Positions 25,588 to 37,756 of a DNA stretch of 64,000 nt are shown here, piece after piece. This DNA is from Histoplasma ohiense. Taxonomy: Eukaryota > Ascomycota > Eurotiomycetes > Onygenales > Ajellomycetaceae. The stretch is from NCBI GenBank assembly GCA_017607445.1, contig JAEVHH010000005.1, positions 3,353,001-3,417,000 of the forward strand, given 5' to 3'. The position numbers and the translations under genes are program-made. Position 1 is the first letter of the stretch; each line of letters opens with the position of its first letter. The notes below the pieces were generated by a model. That model saw nothing but the letters and a program-made list of their open reading frames with translations. It was not told the origin of the DNA and did not search any database.

Positions 25588-28500
25588 TTGACATACCCAG
25601 CGAAAATGGCGAAGCAGGGTCGCAACGATAGTATTTGTAGTGAAGACACCGCGCGAGACATGGATACATCTAAGGTAGAGGATGATATCAAAAGCCTTGC
25701 GAAGGAACTAACCCGGCAGTCTACCCACATCTCAACTCTGGAACCTCACAACCCATTTATTGACCCAGAGAAAAACGCCATCCTCGATCCCAATAGCGTA
25801 GATTTCAACGCGAAGGCATGGATGAAGAATTTGCTAGCTTTGCAGTCACGAGATCCCGAACGATATCCCCGACGCACTGCTGGGGTTGCGTTTAGAAATC
25901 TAAACGTACACGGATTTGGAAAACCCACTGACTATCAAAAGGATGTGGCCAACGCTCCCTTGGAAATCGGGAACCTTTTCCGTGCCATAACAGGGTCGGG
26001 GAAGCATCGAATCCAGATTCTTCGTGATTTTTCGGGTATCGTGAACGATGGAGAGATGCTTGTTGTTTTAGGCAGACCTGGAAGGTAAGTAGTGTTCTAT
26101 GTATATTGCCATATTGTGCACAGAGAAGTTAATGGGATGACAGTGGATGTTCGACCTTTTTGAAAACGATTGCGGGTGAGATGAATGGTATTTATCTGGG
26201 GGATGATTCATATATCAACTATCAAGGTATGCATGATATTCAAAGTGTGAACCCGTTTGAGCTTGTGTTCTCATAGTGCTTTCACCGCCATAGGCATCCC
26301 GATCAAGCAAATGCACAAGCAGTTCCGTGGCGAGGCCATCTATACAGCAGAGACAGACGTTCATTTCCCCCAATTGACTGTTGGGGAGACCTTGGAGTTT
26401 GCTGCTCGTGCAAGAGCTCCGGCGAACCGAATTCCTGGAGTTACGCGCGACCGACATGCTATTCACATGCGAGATGTGGTCATGGCCTCGTTTGGTCTCA
26501 GCCATACAATTAATACCAATGTCGGAAACGATTTGGTTCGGGGTATCAGTGGAGGAGAGCGCAAACGCGTGAGCATTGCGGAGGCATGCCTAAGCCAGGC
26601 ACCGTTGCAATGCTGGGATAACAGTACTCGTGGGCTAGATTCTGCAAACGCTTTGGAATTTTGCCGGACTCTGCGTCTGTCTACGGACTACATGGGAGCC
26701 ACTGTCTGTGTTGCAATCTACCAAGCTTCCCAAAAGGCCTATGATGTATGATTTTGTCTATTCCTATAATTCGGCTGTCGACCTTTTTGTCTTTGCTTGG
26801 ATTAATGATCATATAGTACTTCGACAAAGTTACCGTTCTTTACGAAGGACGACAAATATATTTCGGCCGAACTGATGAGGCGAGGAAATTCTTCGTGGAT
26901 ATGGGCTTTGAATGTCCTGAGAGACAAACAACCGCGGATTTCTTAACGTCCTTGACCAGCCCCGTCGAACATATCATCAGACCGGGCTTCGAAGGGAAAA
27001 CGCCCAGGACACCCAGCGAGTTCGAAACAGCCTGGAAAAACAGTGCAGCATATGCCAAGCTCCTGCAGGACATCGAAGAATATGATACCCGATATCCAAT
27101 TGGAGGACCATCTGTGGACAAGTTTATCGAGTCCCGGAAAGCTCAGCAAGCAAGATCTCAGTAAGTTTATCTTTTAACCTCTAGGATACAATCAATCCCT
27201 AACTCTCCTATGTAGACGAGTGAAATCTCCCTATACCCTCTCTGTCAGCCAACAGATCGGCCTTTGCGTGCGCCGTGGTTTCCAACGGTTGCGTCGTGAC
27301 ATGTCATTGACTCTATCTGGCTTGCTCGGTAATTTCTTCATGTCTTTAATTCTTGGGAGTGTCTTCTACAACCTTAACCAGACAACGGAGAGTTTCTATC
27401 GTCGTGGCGCGCTACTATTCTTTGCTGTATTGATGAGCGCTTTCGCTTCTTCACTTGAGGTATGTCCTTGATGATGACCTCTTCTTATCTTGTTCCGTTT
27501 GAAGTCTGAGCTAACTAATTGCTTGTCAGATTCTAACCTTGTACGCGCAACGCCCTATTGTCGAAAAACATGCCAGATATGCTCTCTATCATCCCTTTAC
27601 AGAAGCCGTATCCTCCATGCTTTGTGACCTGCCGTACAAATTCCTCAACTCTATTACGTTCAATCTTCCCATCTATTTCTTGTCCAATCTTCGCCGAGAG
27701 CCCAGCGTTTATTTTGTGTTCTGGCTTTTTACATTCGTCACAACCTTGGCCATGTCTATGATATTCCGCACTATCGCTGCTACGTCCCGGACGCTCGCGC
27801 AGGCATTGGCGCCAGCCGCTGTCCTCATACTTGGCCTTATTATCTACACCGGCTTCGCCATTCCTACCCGTAACATGTTGGGCTGGGCTCGGTGGATAAA
27901 CTATATTGACCCCGTTGCGTATGCATTTGAAGCGCTCATGGTCAATGAATTCCATAATAGACAGTTTGAGTGTGCTGGATTTATTCCCTCGGGCGGAGAA
28001 TATGATAGTTATCCTCTTGAAAATAAAGTCTGCGGGACAGTTGGATCCATTGCTGGCTCAAGCCGAGTTGATGGCGACCTCTATCTCCGTCTAAGCTTTC
28101 AGTATGAATACAGCCACATCTGGAGGTTAGTTGCTATCTACTTTCGTTTTACTTTCTGTTCACCCACAAGTTAACATCAAATCAGGAATCTGGGGATCAT
28201 TTTCGGGATTACGTTTTTCTTCATGTTCACGTACTTGTTTTCAACCGAATATATCTCCGAGGCCAAATCCAAGGGTGAAGTCCTACTCTTCCGTAAGGGC
28301 CATAAATCGAAAAAGGCGAAGAGCTCCGATATCGAAGCGTCCACGCCAACAACTTCTGGAGAAAAATCGTCAGGATCAAGCTCCCAGGGGGTTTCAGCCT
28401 CGGTCCAAAAGCAGACGGCTATCTTTCAATGGAAGGATGTTTGTTATGACATCAAGATTAAAAAGGAAGAAAGACGCATTCTTGACCACGTCGACGGCTG

Positions 28501-30492
28501 GGTTAAGCCTGGGACATGCACTGCACTCATGGTAAATATTTCTTCTTTTGGTCTTATTATTAAAATAAACTAACATTTCCTTAGGGTGTTTCTGGCGCTG
28601 GTAAAACAACGCTCCTTGATGTCCTCGCCACCCGTGTCACTATGGGTGTTGTCAGTGGTGAGATGCTCGTCGATGGTCAGCCCCGGGATGGGTCGTTCCA
28701 GCGTAAAACTGGCTATATCATGCAACAGGATCTCCATGCTGCGACGTCAACAGTGCGAGAGGCGTTGAATTTCAGCGCATTACTGAGACAGCCGGCTAGC
28801 GTTCCACGCGCAGAAAAGCTCGCCTATGTGGACGAAGTGATCAAATTACTTGAGATGGAGGACTACGCTGATGCCATTGTCGGCATTCCTGGAGAAGGTA
28901 TGAGTAAAACTCGTCCATCCGGAGCGTCAAAGGAATATACACTAATATGCGTAATCTATCTAGGCCTAAACGTCGAGCAACGCAAACGACTAACTATTGG
29001 AATTGAACTTGCGGCAAAACCACAACTTCTTTTGTTCCTTGATGAACCAACCTCGGGACTTGACAGTCAAACTTCCTGGTCTATCTTGAATCTCCTTGAC
29101 ACGCTTACCAAACATGGCCAAGCAATTCTTTGCACAATCCATCAACCGTCCGCTATGCTTTTCCAACGTTTTGATCGCCTGCTCTTCCTTGCCAGCGGTG
29201 GAAAGACAGTATATTTTGGTGACGTTGGCGAGCGTTCTTCGATCTTGTCGAGCTATTTTGAAAGGAATGGTGCTTCTCCCTGCCCACCAGATGCCAACCC
29301 TGCCGAATGGATGTTGGAAGTCATCGGCGCTGCCCCAGGGTCTAAGAGTGACATCGATTGGCCTGAGGTATGGCGTAATAGTCCTGAGCGAAAGGCAGTA
29401 CATGCACACCTCGATGAGCTCAAATCCACCCTCTCTGAGAAAGGAAAAACTGAACTAGCCAATCGCAGCCCGGAAGATTATCGTGAATTCGCTGCGCCTT
29501 TCAGTGTCCAGGTCTGGGAGTGTTTAATCCGAGTTTTCTCGCAGTACTGGCGCTCGCCAGTATATATATACTCAAAAACCGCCTTGTGTAGCCTCTCTGC
29601 CCTTTTCATAGGCTTCTCTTTTTTCAATGCACAAACCAGTCTACAAGGCCTCCAAAACCAGATGTTTGCTGTTTTCATGTTGGCGACCATCTTTGGCAGC
29701 TTGACCCAACAAATTATGCCTAATTTTGTTGCTGCACGTGCACTCTACGAGGCTCGCGAGCGCCCGTCCAAATCATACTCATGGAAAGCATTCATGATAG
29801 CTAACATATTCGTCGAGCTTCCATGGAACACGCTCATGGCTGTCATCGTTTTCGCCTGCTGGTACTATCCCATCGGACTATACAATGCCATCCCCAGTGA
29901 CCAGATCCATGAACGCGGTGGTCTCATGTTTTTGCTAGTTCTCACCTTCCTTCTGTTCGTGTCCACATTCTCCCACTTCGTCATCGCAGGTGTTGAGGTC
30001 GCCGAGACTGGTGCCAACCTTGCCAACCTCCTCTTCATGCTCTGTCTGATCTTCTGCGGTGTTCTCGCAACCCAAGACGCCCTCCCGGGTTTCTGGGTTT
30101 TCCTCTACCGTGTTTCGCCCTTCACTTATCTTGTCTCCGCCATGCTTTCCACAGGCCTCGCGGGCGCTGACATTGTCTGCGAACCGGTCGAGTTCCTCCA
30201 TTTCAACCCGATCGCTAACCAGACCTGCGAACAATACCTGGCAGCATTCAGGGAATCATACCCTCCCAAAGGATACCTGGAGAATCCCCTGGCAACCTCA
30301 GACTGTGGCTTCTGTACCATGCAAAAGACTGATACCTTCCTTGCGAGTATTGGTAGCCATTACTCTGACGCATGGCGGAATTTTGGTTTTATGTGGGTGT
30401 ATATTGTGTTTAATATTGTCGGGGCTGTGTTCATTTATTGGCTCACACGTGTCCCTAAAGGGGCGAAGTCAAAGGGACCCACCACTTCATGA
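25588..30492 (+). CDS. PDR-type full-size ABC transporter (multidrug efflux)
   Basis: Nine exons (25588-26084, 26144-26226, 26294-26745, 26817-27160, 27216-27459, 27530-28125, 28186-28531, 28585-28897, 28964-30492) join in phase to 1467 residues; an in-frame ATG at 25606 would give 1461. The order is NBD1-TMD1-NBD2-TMD2, the reverse PDR layout. NBD1: deviant Walker A GRPGSGCSTFLKT (Cys for Lys, split by intron 1), signature VRGISGGERKRVS and Walker B-region CWDNSTRGLDSA. NBD2: canonical Walker A GVSGAGKTTLLDVL (about residue 855), degenerate signature LNVEQRKRLTIG, and LLLFLDEPTSGLDSQTSW. TMD2 is followed by the Cys-containing extracellular loop (PLATSDCGFCTM) and a short charged tail. This asymmetry is standard for fungal PDR/CDR pumps. 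It is predicted to sit in the plasma membrane and export hydrophobic compounds, possibly azoles (inference). No regulator lies beside it. Confidence 0.96.
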
Positions 30493-30932
30493 GTTTGTAT
30501 CCTATTCATCACTTTCTCTCTCTCTGTACCTTTTTTTTTTTCCTTTTCCTTTGATTTCCTCTTTTCATTTTTGTTTATCATCCATTTGAACGAAAAATCA
30601 TTTTCGAAACGCGCAACAACAATAGTTGCTCTGGGAAGTGATTGTGAAACTTTAGATATCCCACAATAGACTGCATAATATAGAGCCAGCCCTCTTTGAA
30701 GGTGGTAAGAGGCTAATCAATAATGATCTGCATCTAACGTTACTACTTCCCTCAAAAAAAAAAAAAAAATCCTTTTTCGTTTTATCAATTAAAATCGACC
30801 CTTTTTGATATCTATTTCACGGTTAGTCGCAACTCACAACGACCGGGAATCTATCGCGCCCCGTGCCAATCGCCAAACAGGAAATAGCCACTCCGGATTT
30901 CTTTCTTTTTCTAACCAGATCACATCTGCACC

Positions 30933-30943
30933 GGAGGAAGCAG
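30933..30943. repeat. Left target-site duplication of the SINE-like element
   Basis: GGAGGAAGCAG lies immediately upstream of the tRNA-like head. The identical 11-mer recurs at 31376-31386, right after the CAA tail. Confidence 0.75.
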
Positions 30944-31311
30944 GGGGGTGGATGGGCGTAGTGGTAAGCGCTGTTCATGGAATGCTTTTTTCAAGTAGGC
31001 CCTTTGGTGTTGGGGCCACGACTGCTGAGACAAGAAGTGGATTCGAATCCCACCCTCTCCAAAAGGATATTATCACATCTTGGTGGATATTGGGGGTACC
31101 CTTTCTTATCTCATTTCTATTGATAACTGGTGGAGTAGTGTTCAACACTGCGTATGTAGTCTAGATGGATTCAGTGGAGTGTGGGAATCTAAAATGTTGT
31201 GATCCTTACACAGTGAAGTCTCTGTCATGATTAGAGAAATGTAACCATAAGGGTAGGCTAGTCTCAGATTGCATACGCCGTACGGAGTATAGCCTTAGAA
31301 AAGATATGAGG

Positions 31312-31372
<61 letters not shown>

Positions 31373-31375
31373 GGA
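30944..31375 (+). mobile_element. tRNA-derived SINE-like retroposon with (CAA)20 tail
   Basis: The element is 432 bp. The 5' head has an A-box-like TGGGCGTAGTGG (30953-30964) and a B-box-like GGATTCGAATCC (31039-31050), the internal promoter of RNA polymerase III. The head ends like a tRNA, with CCCACCCTCTCCA. An unrelated body of about 250 bp follows, and the 3' end is 20 AAC units (31312-31371). The whole is bounded by an exact 11-bp direct repeat, GGAGGAAGCAG. Head, body, simple-repeat tail and duplication are the defining features of a SINE, which is mobilised in trans by a LINE reverse transcriptase. The head cannot fold as a normal tRNA (poor anticodon stem, extra length). No second copy was seen in this window. 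The insertion lies between the ABC and symporter genes and points toward the latter. Confidence 0.75.
31312..31371 (+). repeat. (AAC)20 microsatellite, tail of the SINE-like element
   Basis: Twenty perfect AAC units. It is the longest trinucleotide repeat in the window and is read as the 3' tail of the retroposon. Confidence 0.97.
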
Positions 31376-31386
31376 GGAGGAAGCAG
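31376..31386. repeat. Right target-site duplication of the SINE-like element
   Basis: GGAGGAAGCAG, identical to 30933-30943, directly follows the CAA tail with only a short AGG-rich join. Confidence 0.75.
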
Positions 31387-31895
31387 TTCATCAACAGATA
31401 ATGGTGGCTGGTTACTCCCCAGGGCTTAGGGTTGATCAACGCTGTCTTAGTAATCCATGTGGAGGCGCTAAAACTAAGAAAGCTTGAAACATCCAACTAT
31501 CCTCAAAACTCCACGCTTCATCACCCTGATCCGGTTGTATCATTGCTCTTTCGTTGCTGCTACTGAATTTCCCAGGCGTAGGCAGCGTTGATATAAATGG
31601 TTCTTTCTCCTATCTGGCCTGCCTTGCTCGTCTCGTTCCTTTATTCGTGATTTGCCCTGTTCCCTAAACCACATAACACTTCCGTGTTAAATGTTCCACG
31701 AATGGGGTGGAGCAAAACCAAACAACTACCTCGCCATCGAACAACCCTTGTTTGGTTTTCCCTCCGGGACATCGCAAACAAACACCAAATAAATAGCTAG
31801 GACGACGCCCTATTCCGGAGGCATTCTCAACATTCACGGCGCCACGGCGTCCTCTCCCGCGCTTGGTCTCGACCTACTCGCAGCCGTCCCATGCT

Positions 31896-34354
31896 ATGCG
31901 GCAAGCAGCATCATGGGTTGGCACGCCCTCCATAAAGGGGCGGACTGAAGCCACGCGAATGGCGCTGTTGACTTTCAGTCTCGTTGGACTCCAGTGTGTT
32001 TTAAAGACTTCCCTTCCTTCTATCCTATTCCATTGAGCGATGCTACCGCACCGATTTGCCTCTCATCTTCCCGATTGTCCTTCTGGAGGATTACATATTG
32101 ATGGAACTTGTAATTGTTAACTGTTATGATGAGTGTAGATTTACTTGGGGTGTTGAAATGACATGTAAATTGAAACCCCTGCTCCCCCCCTTTTTTTTTT
32201 TTAGCCGTTTCTCTGCTTCGGGCCTTTCCCACGCCATTTCCTGGCATATTCAAATCCACCTATCCCTAGCTAGCGATTCTTCTATGTATCTGCGAGAAGT
32301 GCCAATCTTAAAACTAACCCACCCTGGGAAACTGCAGATTGTACGCCGTATCTTCTCCAACTCGGCCTTACCAAATCAAAAACCTCACTAGTATGGATCG
32401 CTGGCCCGTTGTCGGGATTGATAATACAGCCTCTGGTCGGGATAATCACGGACCGATCTACGTCAAAATGGGGCCGTAGGCGTCCGTTCATGATAGTTGG
32501 CTCGTTCGTTGTTGGGCTATGTTTGTTGGTTTTGGGCTGGGCATCGGAACTCGTGGCTATATTCATCTCTGACGAGGATACGGTATGTGCGGGCTCCCTA
32601 TTATGTGTAATTTGTAAAAGCTTGATGGCCGAATCGGATGTGGTTTAGAAACGAAATCATTGGCTTTAACTAGTGAAAGCCGCTGTTAGGGGGAAGAATG
32701 AAAAGGGATTGGCCTTGTAAATGCACTGTATTCTAACCTGGAGCAGAGGAAAAGCGTTGCGATTGCAGTCGCGGTATTCAGCATATATGCTGTCGATTTT
32801 GCGATTAATATCGGTACGTCTCTGCGACACTTCTCCTTATTTATCAATTCCTCATTCCCTCAAACGGAGTTCCATTTATGATGACGGTTGGCTTACATTA
32901 TGTGGTTCAGTTCAAGCATCTTGTCGTAGCTTGATAGTTGACACCCTACCAATTCCTCAGCAGCAGCTTGGGTCAGCATGGGCAAGCCGGATGGCCGCTA
33001 TTGGCCACCTTGTAGGCTATGGAATCGGTTCAGTCGATATGCTGAGCATATTCGGTCATTCCTTGGGCAACACACAGTTTAAGCAGATGACTGTAATTTC
33101 TGCCGTTTCTTTAATTTTCTCCGTCTCTGTTACATCATATACGGTGAAAGAGAGGGTGTTGATTTCACTCAGGTATTTAAAATACCTTTTCATCCCACGG
33201 TTCCTTGAATTTGACTAAATATGAGCCGTCTCAATGCGTTTAGAGATTCGGATAAGAAGACAAGCGTAGTCAAAATACTCGCCCAATTGTTCAGAACAAC
33301 GGTCAGCCTGCCACCACGGATACGGGCTATTTGCTGGGCCCAATTCTGGGCGTGGGTCGGTAGGTCGTCAATTCCCAGGACTCTGATAATGCTTTCCGTA
33401 ACTAACTTGTGAATGATAGGTTGGTTTCCGTTTCTCTTCTACAGCAGCACATGGGTAGGCGAGACTTATTTCCGCTACGAGGCACCCAAAGAAGCTGCCG
33501 AGAAATCGCCAGATACGTTAGGAGACGTTGGTCGCCTTGGAAGCATGTCTCTTGTGATATTTTCCTTGGTCACATTCATCAGTTCCGTTATTCTCCCCTT
33601 TGGTGTCATCTCCCCGGATACCAAACGACCCTCCATCCGCCGTCCTCCTTTGGGACTGACAAGGTTTCTTAACAAATTCCATTTCACTCGACCCGACCTG
33701 CAAACCGCATGGATGCTTTCACACCTTATGTTTGCTTTAACAATGCTATTCGCCCCCGCAGCCCGTTCCGTGCGGTCCGCCACACTGCTTGTAGCAACTT
33801 GTGGAATCCCCTGGGCAGTCAGCTGCTGGGCTCCATTTGCCTTTATGGGAGTGGAAATAAACCGTCTAGCGATTCCATCTTTCACAAGAAAATCAAACGT
33901 CACCATGATAACCTCCGCCACTTTTAACAGACCCAACTCCGACCTAAGCAACTACGATGTCGAGCTAGAAGACCGCGGCCCCTCTATCCTCCGTCTAAAT
34001 CACAGCCACAGCCCAGATTTGGATAGTGACAGCGAATCGGCCGATGAAGAAGCGGTTTCTTCCACTGGTGAGTTGGCGGGTATCTATCTGGGTGTGCTTA
34101 ATGTATACACCACGCTCCCTCAGTTCGTCGGCACGCTCATCTCGTGGATTGTATTCAGCATCTTCGAACCTGGCACTTCGTCGATATCGACGGATGGGGA
34201 TATGAGTGACGGAGTTTCCGGAGAGCAAGATGACGGCAAATGGATAAATCGACACCGCGAAGGGCCTAATGCGATTGCGGTTTGTCTCTTTGTTGGCGCT
34301 ATAAGCGCGCTAATGGCTGCGGAAGCTACGAGAAGGTTGAAGCATGCGAGATGA
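31896..34354 (+). CDS. Sucrose/H+ symporter-family MFS transporter
   Basis: Seven exons (31896-31993, 32139-32164, 32338-32582, 32747-32813, 32911-33172, 33244-33359, 33420-34354) join in phase to 582 residues. Exon 2 is 26 nt. Joined, the N-terminus reads SIKGRTEATRMALLTFSLVGLQ then FTWGVEMTYCTPYLLQLGL (TM1, as in SUT/SUC proteins). SGLIIQPLVGIITDRS and SKWGRRRPFMIVGS (the RRRP loop between TM2 and TM3) follow, then QASCRSLIVDTLPIPQQQLGSAWASRM and WFPFLFYSSTWVGETYF. About twelve TM segments are predicted, with a long Ser/Asp/Glu-rich cytosolic loop at about residues 440-490. This matches the fungal relatives of plant sucrose carriers and S. pombe Sut1 (maltose/sucrose uptake) in the plasma membrane. 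The start is the first in-frame ATG; upstream the frame runs to a TAG without another ATG. Confidence 0.93.
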
Positions 34355-34672
34355 TGTGGGAGAACATAAACTTCTTACAATCTAATGGTTGTCCAATATT
34401 TTGCTCCGGTATCACTGTTTTTGTAATTGCGGTTGTACGTGATAGGTTCGTTCTTTCAATCCAATGGTGGCCAGCTGGTTTGGCATCATTCAAAGCAGTT
34501 TTCCATTTCTATTGTGATCATTCCTTGACTCTGCAGAGTTCCCGATTATAGTCTGGCATATCTATACCATGTAGCATGGAACGAGGATTCTGCGATGTAC
34601 CAGATGCGAATGAACTGTAGGCCATCCTACAAAAACAATAAGCTCTTAATATAATCAATCACACAGGACCAT
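34355..34672. other. Short convergent intergenic region
   Basis: 318 bp of 3' flank between the symporter (+) and the CBS gene (-). Nothing recognisable is visible. Confidence 0.5.
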
Positions 34673-35343
34673 TCACCCAGGCCTCCTCTTCACAAAATTC
34701 TCCAAATCCTGCCTCGTCGCAACCCCCATCACAAACTTGCGACTCGCATCGGTCACCACGGCGAAATCTTGCTTCTCCCTCCTCTCCACACCAGTATCAT
34801 CTCTTACCAGCTCTCCATCGAAGAACCTCTCTAGTTCCTCCAGCGGCGTCCCCATCGTGATAACTTTATACACATGCCCGCGCCTCCGGAAACGCAACAT
34901 TGCCTTCTCTACTGGATCGGATTCTGTGACGGTTCCTTCTTTCAGCTGTGCTTTTAACCTTGGGATGCTAAGGTATCCAATCAGCGAGCGCGATGAAGAG
35001 GAGACTACGGTCAGGTGAGTGTAGTCGCGCTCGTAGGCGGCGAGGAGGGCGCTGGAGATTCGATCGTGCGGGGAGGTTGAGAGGGCGGCTGGTGGGTCGA
35101 GATCTTCGACTGTGGCCTGTTTGGGATGTTTGAAAAATAAATACTCCTTAGCATTCCACGATAATGGGCGTGGCTCTGGCTGTCTGGGCTTTTTTGCTGG
35201 GTACTTACACCACGATATTTGTCGGACATGGAGGTTAAGGATATTGAGGGGGAGAAGGTGGAGGGCTGGATTCCATTGGTGGGAGAATGTTCGCGCTCAT
35301 ACGCTTGACTGGCAGAGAAATAAGATGTCATTGTGATGGGCAA
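34673..35343 (-). CDS. Small CBS-domain pair protein
   Basis: Two exons (35343-35209, 35116-34673) with a 92-bp intron (GTAAGT...CAG) give 192 residues; an in-frame Met at residue 5 (MTSYFSAS) is an alternative start. The first ~45 residues are Ser/Pro/Thr-rich. Then come ATVEDLDPPAALSTSP, DRISSALLAAYERDYTHLTVV and SRSLIGYLSIPRLK (first CBS motif), and DPVEKAMLRFRRRGHVYKVITMGTPLEELERFF and FAVVTDASRKFVMGVATRQDLENFV (second CBS motif). CBS pairs bind adenosine nucleotides and act as regulatory modules. No catalytic domain is attached. It is predicted cytosolic or nuclear, role unknown. Confidence 0.9.
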
Positions 35344-36152
35344 GGAGATTGAATTCTTCTACAAGTTTGCTCTGGCACACGATACGTGGTACGGCGTTCC
35401 CTGCCCCTTGTTGCTCGTGGAATTGCTATGATGGCATCAAATTGATCTGGCGGGGCATGGGAAACGTAGTTAAGCGCTTTGCCGTGGCGAGTGGGATTGA
35501 TGGAAGAGAGAATGAGAGCTCTTCGGTAAATTGGGAAAATCGCAATGTAGCTCGAGGTATTCCCTCCGACCTAGATTTAAATAGTATGTTGTGCCACAGC
35601 TCTCAAGGCCCGGATGCGCCAGAAATTCGATGTGAATTAACTCGCGGCAATTAGTCTGAAAAGTTAAGCGCAGCCGCGAGCTTACCTAAACTTGGCCAAA
35701 CGGAGTTTAGACCGGTAAGCCCGACACACTATATTGGGACTAGCGCCACTCCTCCGACCTGGAAATTGAACATGGCCTTCTTCGTCTTCCCCTGCTTGCT
35801 CTGTCGTCCATCTTGATGCTCTGTTGAGACTGCACGAGAGAAATCCGTTAATTTCGGTTCTGAGATATATATAAATCTATTCGGTTGGAGGAAGCTACTC
35901 ATTCTACTTGTTTGCTCAGTTCATTTGGAGCTAGCTACTCCACACATGTAAGTCTACGACGACGTCATCACAAGCCGGATTGCTCCGTACTAAGGCCCAT
36001 CAACCAGAAAGCCATCAAAGTCAGTGTAAGCATACCTTGCGAGCCATCGACTTTGGTTACTGTTTTCAATGGATTCATATTGATTCATTGACTGATTAAT
36101 TTATTGATTAATGAGTGTGATTTCTCAACCTAGTTTGCCACTAACTCCCACG
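35344..36152. promoter_or_regulatory. Divergent promoter region, CBS protein / phosphate carrier
   Basis: About 0.8 kb separates the two starts. I saw no gene. One CTCCGTAC motif lies at 35983-35990. The in-frame ATG at 36111 would lie here if the shorter phosphate-carrier start is right. Confidence 0.4.
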
Positions 36153-37756
36153 ATGCCTTCCATATTTCCCAAGCAAGATACCCTTGCCAGCACCTTTGGC
36201 TCAAAACATCCACTGTTTGGCTCCCATGGAGAGGTGCAGATGCCAACTGCCACTCCGATGGATAGGCCTTTGTTCCCTGCATGGAGTGCCATTGATGATG
36301 TCAAGCATAAGGCAGAGGCCGTGGGCAAATCGGCCACCAAAGAATTCGACAAGGCTAGCGCAAAGGTCCAGTCAAAAACGGGTCACATCGAAATGCACAG
36401 CGCGAAGTATTACGCTTCGTGTTCCTTTGGAGGTTTACTGGCTTGCGTGAGTTTGTTTAGGATCATTCTTCTCTTTCAATCCTCCTTTTTTTATTCTTGT
36501 CTTTAATTACCTTCACACGTAGAGTAAGGAGTCATTCCAATGACTATGATTATGATTAGGGCGTTACACATACTATTGTCACTCCTCTGGACTTGGTGAA
36601 ATGCCGTCGCCAAGTTGATCCCAATATGTATAAGGGTAACTTCGAGGCTTGGGGGAAGATTGGCCGAGCAGAAGGCGTGCGCGGCATCTTCACTGGCTGG
36701 AGTCCCACTTTCTTGGGATATTCCGTAAGTAATTCGATTTCTCTCTTTCTCTATTATGTCGACTATTACCAGAACTCCAAATTGGCTTTAAGGTCGTGAG
36801 ACTAACGGCCCGGCCCCCGGGGTCGTTCAATTCATTAGGCTCAAGGCGCGTTCAAATACGGTGGATATGAATTCTTCAAGAAATTCTACAGTGACCTTCT
36901 AGGAGAGGAAAAAGCTGTCCGCTGGAGAACATCAGTATATTTGACTGCCAGCGCTTCTGCAGAATTCCTAGCAGATATTGCACTTTGTCCATTCGAAGCT
37001 GTAAAAGTGCGAATGCAGACGACAATCCCACCCTTTGCAACCGGAACCTTTTCCGCAATTTCTCACGTCACCGCAAAGGAAGGCGTTGGAGGGTATGCAG
37101 CATCCTTTTATTCTTTTAAACACATTTCAGTGAGGCGGATATCATAGCTAATACGGGTTCGTCATTTGTAAAGACTGTTTAAAGGGCTATATCCACTTTG
37201 GGGACGTCAAATTCCTTACACCATGATGAAATTCGCGTCCTTCGAAACGATCGTGGAAATGATTTATAACCGTCTTCCAGGACAGAAGTCCGACTACAAC
37301 AAAGGTGCACAAACAACCGTCGCGTTTACTGGTGGCTACTTGGCTGGTATTCTCTGCGCTATTGTGTCGCACCCAGCAGACGTCATGGTCAGCAAACTGA
37401 ACGCCAATCGCTTGCCCGGTGAAGCGTTCGGCGCAGCTATGGGCCGAATCTACAAGGATATTGGATTTGTGGGCCTTTGGAACGGCCTGCCGGTTAGAAT
37501 TGTCATGATTGGCACATTGGTATGCCCTATTGATTCACAACTAGAGTTAAGTTAAACATTCGACTAACTACTTTAATAGACCGGTCTCCAATGGATGATG
37601 TATGCGTTCTCTTCTATACTTTCAAGATTACTTCTTCTCTCATTGCCGAATAGTATCGAGTGCTGACTATCTCCTTTCCACAGTTACGACTCCTTCAAGA
37701 TTTTCATGGGTCTGCCAACAACTGGTGGGCCAGCTCAAGCGAAACAAACCAACTAG
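36153..37756 (+). CDS. MIR1: Mitochondrial phosphate carrier
   Basis: Six exons (36153-36446, 36560-36724, 36839-37092, 37174-37519, 37580-37599, 37684-37756) join in phase to 383 residues. Exon 5 is a 20-nt microexon. I chose MPSIFPKQDTLAS as start; an in-frame ATG 42 nt upstream is possible. After an N-terminal extension come three mitochondrial carrier repeats with signatures PLDLVKCR, PFEAVKVR and HPADVMVS. Other family marks are KYYASCSFGGLLACGVTHT, GLYPLWGRQIPYTMMKFASFE and TGLQWMIYDSFKIFMGLPTTGG. The protein imports phosphate with H+ across the inner mitochondrial membrane for ATP synthase. The third signature ends in Ser rather than Arg/Lys, as is usual for phosphate carriers. Confidence 0.95.

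Larger units (their letters stand above)
30493..31895. other. Intergenic region carrying the SINE-like insertion and the symporter promoter
   Basis: 3' flank of the ABC gene, then the element at 30944-31375 (listed separately), then about 500 bp that should contain the promoter of the sucrose symporter gene. CCGGAG/CTCCGG and GTGGAG hexamers near 31705, 31763 and 31815 fit the loose CreA consensus, but such hexamers are frequent by chance. I saw no other gene. Confidence 0.5.

Noticed and set aside
12170..30492. Secondary-metabolite cluster formed by the MFS and ABC transporters
   Set aside because: No polyketide synthase, NRPS, terpene cyclase or tailoring enzymes are present; the transporters are separated by G6PD and long spacers.
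30944..31061. Intron-containing tRNA gene (Leu-CAA-like) at the SINE head
   Set aside because: A- and B-box-like sequences and a CCCACCCTCTCCA end are present, but no 5-bp anticodon stem fits, the T-stem has a mismatch, the span is about 118 nt and no TTTT terminator follows. Flanking duplications and the CAA tail fit a SINE better.
31206..31496. Leu-rich minus-strand open frame
   Set aside because: It is a translation of the (CAA)20 microsatellite and neighbouring SINE body.
31700..31830. CreA repression sites upstream of the sucrose symporter
   Set aside because: Hexamers matching SYGGRG occur about once per 256 bp by chance on two strands, so three in 130 bp is only suggestive. Mentioned, but not listed as a feature.
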